Shown here: piece after piece, positions 1 to 5,562 of the stretch
Layout: each line of letters begins with the position of its first letter
Position numbering within the stretch: the first letter of the stretch is position 1
Assembly (NCBI GenBank): GCA_012515495.1
Contig: JAAYYH010000243.1
Span: 1 to 6,608 of the forward strand
Reading direction: 5' to 3'
Origin: Coriobacteriaceae bacterium
GTDB lineage: Bacteria; Actinomycetota; Coriobacteriia; Coriobacteriales; UBA8131
Length of the DNA: 6,608 nt
Notes under the pieces: model-generated
Told to the model about the DNA's origin: nothing
What the model saw: only the letters and a program-made list of their open reading frames with translations
Databases searched by the model: none
Program-made: the position numbers and the translations under genes

Positions 1-751
1 CCCCGATTCCAGAGACATTCTTGAGTTCATCGATTGAGTGAAATGGGCCGTTCGCTTTTCGATACGCTACGATCTTCTCGGCAATCGCCGGACCGATTCC
101 GGGAAGTGTGTCTAAAGTCTCGGCATCCGCACTATTGATGTTCACAGAATGGATTCGATCAGCATCCATACGTCCAGGATCGTCACCAAACGCATCATAA
201 CCTGAACCATCTTTGATTCCGTACACAACGTTTCCGCTCTCCCCAAGTTCAGGTATGGCGATCTGTTGTCCATCTTTGATCACTGTAGCCAAGTTGACCG
301 CAGATGTCTCGGCTTTGTCTGTGAAGCCGCCTGCAGCCGCGACTGCATCTCTGGCTCGTGCTCCGATCTCCAGTTGATATACCCCGGGAACAGCAACTGC
401 TCCGGAGACGAAGACGACAGGTTTTACTGATATATCGCGTAATTTCGTGTTGGCAACATCGAAATCTGTTGAAACTATCAATTCATGCTCAGGAGCATCA
501 TTGCTCTGCGATCTGGCTGAGCTCACATCATGCGAAAGGTAGGAATCGCCGTCTGCCCTTGGCCACCAAAGCCACAGACCAATGAGCAACATCAGGAAAA
601 CCAAAAACAGCAGTGCCTTCATCGAGTTCAGTGGTAGGTTCGACTGATGAGAGCGGAGGCTTGTCGCACAGAGTCTGAGTTTGGAGTGCAAATAATCTCT
701 AAGGGTTAATAGTGAGAGAGAATGAGTGGCGCTGGCAAAGAAAGGCCTCAT
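1..751 (-). CDS. comEA: Competence protein ComEA, helix-hairpin-helix DNA receptor (3' end cut off)
   Basis: ComEA is a membrane-anchored receptor that binds incoming double-stranded DNA outside the membrane and passes it to the ComEC channel. In the window 250 codons are readable. Residues 1-43 are a basic tail. A single hydrophobic segment at about 45-63 (M-K-A-L-L-F-L-V-F-L-M then L-W-L-W-W) is the membrane anchor. An SLBB-type domain follows from about 111 (P-V-V-F-V-S-G-A-V-A-V-P-G-V-Y, then A-A-A-G-G-F). A linker rich in Asp and Gly spans about 165-198. The DNA-binding helix-hairpin-helix pair starts at V-N-I-N-S-A-D at 203-209, with L-P-G-I-G-P-A-I-A at 216-224, and the second hairpin is reached at S-G-I-G where the window ends. 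The missing part should be short, about ten residues by family length. The start is ATG 751, with GGGAG seven bases upstream. comEC often follows comEA; this cannot be seen here. Confidence 0.92.
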   Translation of the reverse strand, partial: MRPFFASATHSLSLLTLRDYLHSKLRLCATSLRSHQSNLPLNSMKALLFLVFLMLLIGLWLWWPRADGDSYLSHDVSSARSQSNDAPEHELIVSTDFDVANTKLRDISVKPVVFVSGAVAVPGVYQLEIGARARDAVAAAGGFTDKAETSAVNLATVIKDGQQIAIPELGESGNVVYGIKDGSGYDAFGDDPGRMDADRIHSVNINSADAETLDTLPGIGPAIAEKIVAYRKANGPFHSIDELKNVSGIG

Positions 752-758
752 GTGGCAT

Positions 759-763
759 CTCCC
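759..763 (-). promoter_or_regulatory. Ribosome binding site that decides the comEA start
   Basis: GGGAG on the minus strand lies seven bases before ATG 749-751. The other natural candidate, ATG at 620-622 just before the membrane segment, has no Shine-Dalgarno-like sequence in the preceding 15 bases. This favours the longer protein with a cytoplasmic tail. Confidence 0.6.
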
Positions 764-810
764 GATCTCAATAATCAGAAGTGGTGCAATACATGGAGCA
801 GATGTTAACG

Positions 811-838
811 ATTATCTCAAAAACAATGCCAAAGTTAA
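811..838 (-). promoter_or_regulatory. Candidate sigma-70-type promoter for comEA
   Basis: On the minus strand TTAACT (833-838, 4 of 6 to TTGACA) is followed by a 16-base spacer and GATAAT (811-816, 5 of 6 to TATAAT). The -35 box overlaps the thiI stop codon. Transcription would begin near 804, giving a leader of about 50 bases before the comEA ATG. The remaining gap 752-834 shows no stable hairpin with a U run, so readthrough from thiI is also possible. Chance matches of this quality are common in AT-rich gaps. Confidence 0.35.
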
Positions 839-2007
839 TCTAAATCCAATTCCTCGATATCAGCCATGATGGTGTCCAGCCATTCGTTGATTGGTAGCTG
901 ATTCCAAATCGACTCAACAATGCTCAAACGAGCATGGGTCTCGGGATTGCGTGGCATGAAGAGCGTACAACAGTCTTGATGAATTTGAATCGAGATCTCA
1001 TAGGTGCCAAGACGTTGAGCTTCAGTGATGATTTCTTGTTTATCACTGCCTATCAGCGGCCGTAATACCGGATATTCGGCAACTGCATCGATTACCTGGA
1101 TATTCTCCAAAGTCTGTGAGGCCACCTGACCCAACGATTCGCCGGTTACCAGCGCACGTGCCCCTTGAACAGCTGCCAGACGGTTGGCAACTGAGAACAT
1201 CAGCCTCCTGTAGAAGAGTATGCGCAGACTGGTAGGAACTGTTGCGGCGATTAACCGCTGGTATTCACCAAAAGCTACAACATATAAGCTCTTGAGTCCG
1301 GCAATCGGCTTGAGGACTTGCGCTATCTGCTGTACAAGATGTTCTGAATCCGCTGAAGTCTGTGGTCGGCCGGAGAAATGTAGGCCGAGGACGGTGGCGC
1401 CTCTGCGCATCATCCTCCAAGCTGCAACCGGAGAATCGAGACCTGCGGACAATAGACAGACCACTGTTCCCGAACTGCCTACAGGCAAACCGCCGATCCC
1501 TTTGATGGTGTGTGCATAGATAAAAGCTCTGTTCTCGATGATTTCAAGATGGAGTTTAACATCTGGATTCGTCATACGCACGATCTTGTTCGGTAGATTC
1601 AGGGAAAGATAGGCTCCGACAATCTGATTCAGCTGCATCGAATCCAGTGGGTATTCGGTGTTTGCCCGTCGTGCGGCAACCTTGAAGCTCACGAAAGGTT
1701 CTGATTGTTTGAGTATCGAAAGCGCTGCATCGTTTATGATGTCAAGATCGCGTGAAACACAAACGCCACGCGAAACCCGTACTACTCCGGGAATAGCGGA
1801 AACAATGGTGGCAATAGACTCCATGTCACTGCTGAGATCTGAATTCTCTTCAATCAACAGTCGACCAGAGATCCTTGAGACGCGCAAACTCCCCAGATCA
1901 TCTAGAGCTGTCTGGATATTCTGCTGCAGCTGCCGCTCGAATCTTGTTCTGTTCCGGCCTTTGAGGCCTACCTCATGGTAGTGGATGAGTATGATCTGCG
2001 AATACAC
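835..2007 (-). CDS. thiI: tRNA 4-thiouridine synthase / sulfurtransferase, short form
   Basis: ThiI adenylates U8 of tRNA and, with a cysteine desulfurase, makes 4-thiouridine; in some bacteria it also serves thiamine thiazole synthesis. Counting from GTG 2007 (390 residues), the ferredoxin-like domain begins at I-L-I-H-Y-H-E-V-G-L-K-G-R-N-R. A THUMP domain spans roughly 60-165 (F-K-V-A-A-R-R-A-N near 108-116). The PP-loop ATP site is S-A-G-L-D-S at 187-192, where S-G-G-x-D-S is usual. T-G-E-S-L-G-Q-V-A-S-Q-T-L-E-N and D-C-C-T-L-F (Cys346, Cys347) follow. There is no C-terminal rhodanese domain, as in Bacillus, so the thiamine role is doubtful. An upstream GTG at 2061 would add 18 residues and has GGAGGAG seven bases before it. 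I favour 2007 because it aligns with the family start and follows the rpoZ stop by four bases, but its only GGAGG is 14 bases away. The choice is close to even. Confidence 0.94.
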   Translation of the reverse strand: MYSQIILIHYHEVGLKGRNRTRFERQLQQNIQTALDDLGSLRVSRISGRLLIEENSDLSSDMESIATIVSAIPGVVRVSRGVCVSRDLDIINDAALSILKQSEPFVSFKVAARRANTEYPLDSMQLNQIVGAYLSLNLPNKIVRMTNPDVKLHLEIIENRAFIYAHTIKGIGGLPVGSSGTVVCLLSAGLDSPVAAWRMMRRGATVLGLHFSGRPQTSADSEHLVQQIAQVLKPIAGLKSLYVVAFGEYQRLIAATVPTSLRILFYRRLMFSVANRLAAVQGARALVTGESLGQVASQTLENIQVIDAVAEYPVLRPLIGSDKQEIITEAQRLGTYEISIQIHQDCCTLFMPRNPETHARLSIVESIWNQLPINEWLDTIMADIEELDLD

Positions 2008-2011
2008 GAAC

Positions 2012-2272
2012 CTAGATATCGCCTCCGGCGAACAGGGTTGGGTCGTATCCGACCTCGCCACGGTTGATCTCCTCCATGGCTAATGAGAGCGGCTTGCGTC
2101 CCGCAAGCTTGGCGATCTCTGTCGCCGATTCCAGGGCTACGGCTCTATCGCGTTGTCCGCGCATCATGTCATTGATATCTCGCGCGCGTTCTGAAGCTAT
2201 TGCGCAGAGGAGATATTTGTCGTTATTGGTTCTTTCAAGCAACTCATCGATTGCTGGTTCAGTTAAAGACAT
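2012..2272 (-). CDS. rpoZ: DNA-directed RNA polymerase omega subunit
   Basis: Omega clamps the C-terminal tail of the beta' subunit and helps assemble RNA polymerase. The 86-residue product fits the family size. The key stretch is D-K-Y-L-L-C-A-I-A-S-E-R-A-R-D-I-N at about 18-34, equivalent to the conserved omega helix with the A-x-R-A-R motif. Then come an A-x-E-I-A-like helix and P-L-S-L-A-M-E-E-I-N-R-G-E-V, matching the family's A-x-x-E-I-x-x-G-x-V/I end. Location after mihF and gmk is the classic actinobacterial order and strongly supports the call for such a short protein. ATG at 2272 has GAGGA six bases upstream. The last 14 codons and stop overlap the longer possible form of thiI. In proteobacteria omega contributes to a ppGpp site; I would not assume this here. 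Confidence 0.92.
   Translation of the reverse strand: MSLTEPAIDELLERTNNDKYLLCAIASERARDINDMMRGQRDRAVALESATEIAKLAGRKPLSLAMEEINRGEVGYDPTLFAGGDI
2069..2075 (-). promoter_or_regulatory. Shine-Dalgarno-like GGAGGAG inside rpoZ, before the alternative thiI start
   Basis: GGAGGAG on the minus strand lies seven bases before the GTG at 2059-2061, an ideal spacing for initiating a longer thiI product in another frame. The same bases encode M-E-E-I near the end of omega, so the match may come from protein coding. It is recorded because it decides which thiI start is real. Confidence 0.4.
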
Positions 2273-2278
2273 GCATGT

Positions 2279-2285
2279 TCCTCAC
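2279..2285 (-). promoter_or_regulatory. Ribosome binding site of rpoZ
   Basis: GTGAGGA on the minus strand has GAGGA six bases before the rpoZ ATG at 2270-2272. It supports that ATG rather than the out-of-frame ATG at 2276. The rest of the 43-base gap shows neither hairpin nor promoter that I can recognise. Confidence 0.65.
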
Positions 2286-2315
2286 TTCTCGTGATCAAGG
2301 GAAAGCTCCGCACGA

Positions 2316-2903
2316 TTACACTCGATCTGTTTCCTGCTCAATTGCCGCTTGTCTGGCAGTCATGATAATCTCGACGAGATCATTCGTCGCTTTCTCCAAG
2401 TCATCATTGATAACCACGGAATTATAACGTTCTTTAGTAAAAATCTCTACCTTTGCCGCTCGCAATCGGGCTGCTATCTGTTCGCAGCTCTCAGTTCCCC
2501 TTATCCTCAGTCTTCTCTCCAGTTCAGCCATGGAAGGTGGCATCACGAAAATCAGGATAGCGTCTGACAGCTTCTCCTTGACCTGAAAGGCACCTTGCGG
2601 ATCGATTTCCAAGATGACATCGATACCGGATTCAAGGCGGCGGATCACTTCGTCGCGCAAAGTACCGTAGCGACATCCATGGACACTCGCCCACTCCAAT
2701 AGACCATTCTGTTCAATCAGTTGATCGAAACGCTGGTCGCTTACGAAGAAATAATGGATGCCATCGACTTCATCCGGTCTTGGATCCCGAGTTGTCGCCG
2801 AGACCGATAACCAGACGTTGTTGAGTTCCTTGAGGATCCTGACTACTAAAGTACCTTTCCCGGCACCAGAGGGGCCGGAGATGATGAAGAGGTTTCCGCG
2901 CAC
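2316..2903 (-). CDS. gmk: Guanylate kinase
   Basis: Gmk phosphorylates GMP to GDP with ATP, essential for GTP and dGTP supply. The 195-residue product has the normal length and all family landmarks. The P-loop G-P-S-G-A-G-K-G-T is at 10-18. The GMP-binding region includes S-A-T-T-R-D-P-R-P near 35-43 and H-Y-F-F near 50-53, then G-L-L-E-W-A and Y-G-T. The Walker B-like strand is V-I-L-E-I-D-P-Q-G-A. The lid has R-L-R-I-R-G-T. The start is GTG at 2901-2903, the only initiation codon between the in-frame mihF stop (2907-2909) and the P-loop that suits the family N-terminus. The ribosome binding site is weak (GGGATGA, overlapping the mihF end), so gmk translation probably depends on reinitiation after mihF. 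A 43-base gap with no visible terminator leads to rpoZ. Confidence 0.97.
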   Translation of the reverse strand: MRGNLFIISGPSGAGKGTLVVRILKELNNVWLSVSATTRDPRPDEVDGIHYFFVSDQRFDQLIEQNGLLEWASVHGCRYGTLRDEVIRRLESGIDVILEIDPQGAFQVKEKLSDAILIFVMPPSMAELERRLRIRGTESCEQIAARLRAAKVEIFTKERYNSVVINDDLEKATNDLVEIIMTARQAAIEQETDRV

Positions 2904-2906
2904 TAA

Positions 2907-3215
2907 TCATCCCAGTCGTTCAAGCAGGTTCGCCTTCTGCTTCTCGCCCAAACCTCTGATCCTGCGCGAATCCGAGATCTTCAATTCAGCAAGCATCTTG
3001 GCAGTCTTTGCCTTGCCGTAACCAGGTATCGATTCTATCAGTGTAGTCACCTTGATATTGTCGACAACCGGATCCCCCGCCTTCGCCAGAACATCCCTGA
3101 AAGAAAGTTCGCCGCTTTTTACTTTGGCGCGCAACGCCGCCTGAGCGCTTCTGGCTTCTGCGGCCTTCTTCAGTGCCATCCTTCGTTCTTCATCTGACAA
3201 TTGGGGCAATGCCAT
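2907..3215 (-). CDS. mihF: Actinobacterial integration host factor (mIHF)
   Basis: This small basic nucleoid-associated protein (102 residues) matches the mycobacterial integration host factor family, which is unrelated to the HU-like IHF of E. coli. The family binds DNA through a helix-two-turns-helix (S13-like) domain and bends it, assisting phage integration and chromosome organisation. The N-terminal half is an Ala/Lys/Arg-rich helix (D-E-E-R-R-M-A-L-K-K-A at about 8-18, then A-R-S-A-Q-A-A-L-R-A-K). The DNA-binding half has I-E-S-I-P-G-Y-G-K-A-K-T at about 61-72, then R-R-I-R-G-L-G near 84-90, the most conserved element, ending in L-L-E-R-L-G. The ATG at 3213-3215 has AAGGAG five bases upstream. 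The neighbouring gmk and rpoZ genes follow as in other Actinobacteria. The stop is three bases before gmk. Copy number elsewhere in the genome is unknown. Confidence 0.95.
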   Translation of the reverse strand: MALPQLSDEERRMALKKAAEARSAQAALRAKVKSGELSFRDVLAKAGDPVVDNIKVTTLIESIPGYGKAKTAKMLAELKISDSRRIRGLGEKQKANLLERLG

Positions 3216-3218
3216 GAT

Positions 3219-3226
3219 CTCTCCTT
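3219..3226 (-). promoter_or_regulatory. Strong ribosome binding site of mihF
   Basis: AAGGAGAG on the minus strand precedes the mihF ATG with five bases between the AAGGAG core and the start codon. It is among the strongest ribosome binding sites in the window, and it lies outside any coding sequence. This fits high, independent translation of an abundant nucleoid protein (inference). Confidence 0.8.
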
Positions 3227-3232
3227 AGAATG

Positions 3233-3242
3233 AATGGCCATT
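3233..3242. repeat. 10-bp perfect palindrome in the pyrE-mihF gap
   Basis: AATGGCCATT reads the same on both strands. It sits in the only sizeable gap of the pyr-mihF-gmk block, six bases upstream of the mihF Shine-Dalgarno and 17 bases before its start codon. Such a site could be an operator, for example for autoregulation by a nucleoid protein, or chance. No convincing -35/-10 pair was found around it, so a regulatory role is only a possibility. Confidence 0.3.
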
Positions 3243-3269
3243 TACACAGAGATTTTGACTCTTTCATCA

Positions 3270-3848
3270 TCATTTTGCAATAGTGCGACTGCCGGGAGCA
3301 GATATTTCGATACCGTCTTTGCATAAACCACAGTTATCCGCATCCCAAGAGGGTACTTCTAGGCGCAATAAGGGGAAAAATTCGTCCGAGAAGACACGAG
3401 AGCCGCCTCTGTCGATCAGGGCGATGACAGCCACTGTCATAGCGCCATTTTGCCTGACCAACTCACAGACTTCCTGAACAGACCCGCCCGTGGTTACAAC
3501 GTCTTCGGCAACCAATACCCTAGCTCCAAAGGGAATCTCAAATGCTCGCCTCAACACCATTACACCATTGACACGTTCAGTAAAGATGAAGGGTCTGTCC
3601 AAAGCTGTAGCGACTGCGAAACCAAACAGGATGCCACCAACTGCCGGAGAGATCACCAGATCGATTTCCAAGTCTTCTGGCAGTCTGTGAGCTGCCTCAG
3701 CCGCAAGTCTGTTCGTCAGTCGCGGGTGTTCCATCAATCGCGCGCATTGCACATAGGTGTCGGAGTGTTTCCCGCTAGTCAACCTGAAGTGGCCTTTTCT
3801 GATCGCCTTTGTCTGTTCTAATGCCAGACGGATCTCCTCATCGTTCAT
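3270..3848 (-). CDS. pyrE: Orotate phosphoribosyltransferase
   Basis: PyrE joins orotate to PRPP, giving OMP and pyrophosphate, the step before PyrF. The 192-residue product has the type I phosphoribosyltransferase fold. Signs are the N-terminal stretch F-R-L-T-S-G-K-H-S-D near 21-30, S-P-A-V-G-G near 67-72 and the PRPP-binding motif V-L-V-A-E-D-V-V-T-T-G-G at 111-122 with the acidic pair Glu115-Asp116. The C-terminal part has C-G-L-C followed by a P-G-S-R motif, a feature of the longer PyrE subfamily of many Gram-positive and thermophilic bacteria. Two starts are adjacent: TTG 3851 (TTGA overlap with pyrF) and ATG 3848 (one-base overlap). GAGGAG at 3858-3863 is six or nine bases away respectively. 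I prefer ATG, since the family start fits M-N-D-E-E. After the last sense codon come three consecutive in-frame TGA triplets. A 54-base gap separates pyrE from mihF. Confidence 0.96.
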   Translation of the reverse strand: MNDEEIRLALEQTKAIRKGHFRLTSGKHSDTYVQCARLMEHPRLTNRLAAEAAHRLPEDLEIDLVISPAVGGILFGFAVATALDRPFIFTERVNGVMVLRRAFEIPFGARVLVAEDVVTTGGSVQEVCELVRQNGAMTVAVIALIDRGGSRVFSDEFFPLLRLEVPSWDADNCGLCKDGIEISAPGSRTIAK

Positions 3849-4597
3849 CAATCGATACTCCTCACAATGTCCCTGAAAGCTGATAGTGGGTCTTCGGCAG
3901 AGGTGATTGGTCGGCCGATGACAAGAAATGACGCGCCGGCACTCAGTGCGGCACGAGGGGTAGATATGCGCGACTGGTCATCAGTCTTCTTCGATTCCAC
4001 CGATTCAACCTGAATTGCTGGGCGTATCCCTGGTGTAACGATTATCGCACTCTGCCCTAGCGATGATCGCAATGAACCAGCCTCCAGAGGGGAAGCCACC
4101 ACACCATCCAGCCCGACGTTCATCGCCAGCTGAGCCAGTCTTTGGACCTGCGTTGCGGTATCTTGATCGATCCCGATACTATGAAGTGTCTGTTGATCGA
4201 TAGACGTCAAAACGGTAATGCCCAGAAGTACGGGTCTGAGGGCGTTTTTTTCACGTTTTGACAATTTTTGGAAACCGTATCCAGCACCATCGACTGCTGC
4301 CCTCAGCATCTCGGCACCACCTGAACTGTGTACCGTGATCATGTCCGCGCCGGCTTCAGTGATGGTTTGGGCTGCGCCGCGAACCTGATGAGGTATATCG
4401 TGTAGCTTGAGGTCTACAAAGACCTTGAAACCAAGTTCCTTCAATTCCCGTACTATCCGGGGGCCTTCAGCATAATAGAGGGTCATGCCAACCTTCAGCC
4501 AAAGCGCTTCTCCGCACAATTGTCTGGCAAGCGAACGCGCCAGCGCACCATCGCAGTCTAAAGCGACAATGATCCTCTCAGCTACATCAAGACTCAA
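3848..4597 (-). CDS. pyrF: Orotidine 5'-phosphate decarboxylase
   Basis: PyrF decarboxylates OMP to UMP, the last step of UMP synthesis; it is a cofactor-free TIM-barrel dimer. The 249 residues carry the group I pattern: V-A-L-D with Asp14, Lys35 in L-K-V-G, the catalytic array Asp62-x-Lys64-x-x-Asp67 in V-D-L-K-L-H-D-I-P, T-V-H-S-S-G-G at 88-94, D-G-V-V-A-S-P at 164-170, T-P-G-I-R-P at 188-193, D-Q-S-R at 207-210 and V-I-G-R-P-I-T at 226-232. Position 70 is His where Asn is common (D-I-P-N). The loop between G-I-R-P and D-Q is about seven residues longer than in E. coli, rich in Glu and Lys. The start is TTG at 4597, with GGGAG seven bases upstream (4605-4609), and it forms a TTGA overlap with the pyrD stop. 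No ATG near the expected N-terminus competes. The 3' end touches pyrE. Confidence 0.96.
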   Translation of the reverse strand: MSLDVAERIIVALDCDGALARSLARQLCGEALWLKVGMTLYYAEGPRIVRELKELGFKVFVDLKLHDIPHQVRGAAQTITEAGADMITVHSSGGAEMLRAAVDGAGYGFQKLSKREKNALRPVLLGITVLTSIDQQTLHSIGIDQDTATQVQRLAQLAMNVGLDGVVASPLEAGSLRSSLGQSAIIVTPGIRPAIQVESVESKKTDDQSRISTPRAALSAGASFLVIGRPITSAEDPLSAFRDIVRSID

Positions 4598-5562
4598 AGC
4601 AACGCTCCCGTCAGTTCAGAAACACGGGGGATATTCTGTTCGAGACAAAACTCCCGTATGCCATCAACAACAGTGGGCGCGGTCATCGGATCTGTGAAAT
4701 TCGCTGTACCGATGGCAACGGCTGTAGCTCCAGCAAGCATGAATTCGATAGCATCAGATGCCGTGCAGATACCTCCCATGCCCAACAACGGTATCTTGAC
4801 CGCTTGATAGACCTCATAGATCATTCGCAACGCGATTGGCTTGATTGCGGGGCCAGACAGTCCGCCAACCTTTCGTGCCAGTACCGGCCGCCTTCGTTTG
4901 ACATCGATGGCCATACCCAAGACTGTGTTGATCAATGAGATGGCATCTGCTCCAGCAGCCTCAACGGCACAGGCGATTTCGCTGATGTCCGTGACATTCG
5001 GTGTCAATTTGACAATCAGTGGTCTGCTGGTTGACTTTCGGCAGAGTTGTGTAACCGCATACGCTGTTTGAGGGTCAGTGCCGAAGCCCATGCCGCCGCA
5101 GTCGATATTCGGACAGGATATGTTCAACTCATAGGCTGATACAGCTGACTCTGTTTCGAGTCGTTGGATAACGGCAGCATATTCGGATGCGTTGTGACCA
5201 GAGACATTGACAATCACTGGGACACCGCAAGTGGCAAGCCAAGGCAGCTCATCGGCAACGAAGGACTCCACACCTGGATTCTGTAAGCCTATCGAATTGA
5301 GCATTCCGCTGGCAGTCTCGGCGATGCGGGGATTATCGTTTCCGGCCCAAGGCACGCCTGAGACACCCTTGGTCGTTATCGCGCCAAGGCGATTCAAGGG
5401 GTAGAATCCGGCATATTGCTTCCCATTACCGAAGGTGCCTGAACCAACGGTTACCGGATTCGCCATCAACAACCCGCCGAGATTGACTCCCATATCCACA
5501 GTAGTCAGCGAGTCTTTATCCACCAAATGGGTGTCATCGATAGCAGGATTATCGTCAATCAC
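4594..5562 (-). CDS. pyrD: Dihydroorotate dehydrogenase B, catalytic subunit (class 1B)
   Basis: PyrD is an FMN-containing TIM barrel that oxidises dihydroorotate to orotate in the cytoplasm, working as a heterotetramer with PyrK. From the GTG start it has 322 residues, near the usual length of about 300-315. Motifs: N-P-V-T-V-G-S-G-T-F-G at 35-45; T-T-K-G-V-S with Lys65; N-S-I-G-L-Q-N-P-G at 89-97; N-I-S-C-P-N at 147-152, whose Cys150 is the catalytic base in class 1 enzymes (class 2 has Ser); Lys185 in V-K-L-T-P-N; and G-M-G-G-I near the C-terminal phosphate site. The frame stays open 29 codons further upstream. I chose GTG at 5560-5562 because GGAGG lies seven bases before it and it forms a GTGA overlap with the pyrK stop. 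Family alignment would also allow ATG at 5493, but that has no ribosome binding site. The stop overlaps the TTG start of pyrF. Confidence 0.96.
   Translation of the reverse strand: MIDDNPAIDDTHLVDKDSLTTVDMGVNLGGLLMANPVTVGSGTFGNGKQYAGFYPLNRLGAITTKGVSGVPWAGNDNPRIAETASGMLNSIGLQNPGVESFVADELPWLATCGVPVIVNVSGHNASEYAAVIQRLETESAVSAYELNISCPNIDCGGMGFGTDPQTAYAVTQLCRKSTSRPLIVKLTPNVTDISEIACAVEAAGADAISLINTVLGMAIDVKRRRPVLARKVGGLSGPAIKPIALRMIYEVYQAVKIPLLGMGGICTASDAIEFMLAGATAVAIGTANFTDPMTAPTVVDGIREFCLEQNIPRVSELTGALL

Noticed and set aside
358..585. A 75-codon plus-strand open frame near the left end
   Set aside because: Arg-rich and antisense to the ComEA anchor and SLBB region, whose motifs are clear on the other strand.
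817..835. T-run after thiI as a terminator
   Set aside because: The run of five T is not preceded by a GC-rich hairpin, so there is no support for intrinsic termination.
1658..1981. A 107-codon plus-strand open frame opposite thiI
   Set aside because: It lies wholly antisense to the conserved N-terminal and THUMP region of ThiI, has no recognisable motif, and its composition mirrors the opposite strand.
3246..3262. Weak inverted repeat AGAG-7-CTCT after pyrE as a terminator
   Set aside because: Only four paired bases, and no U run follows; unlikely to stop transcription.
3450..3821. A 123-codon plus-strand open frame opposite pyrE
   Set aside because: Antisense to conserved PyrE motifs, His/Gln/Ser-rich with no family resemblance; a shadow frame.
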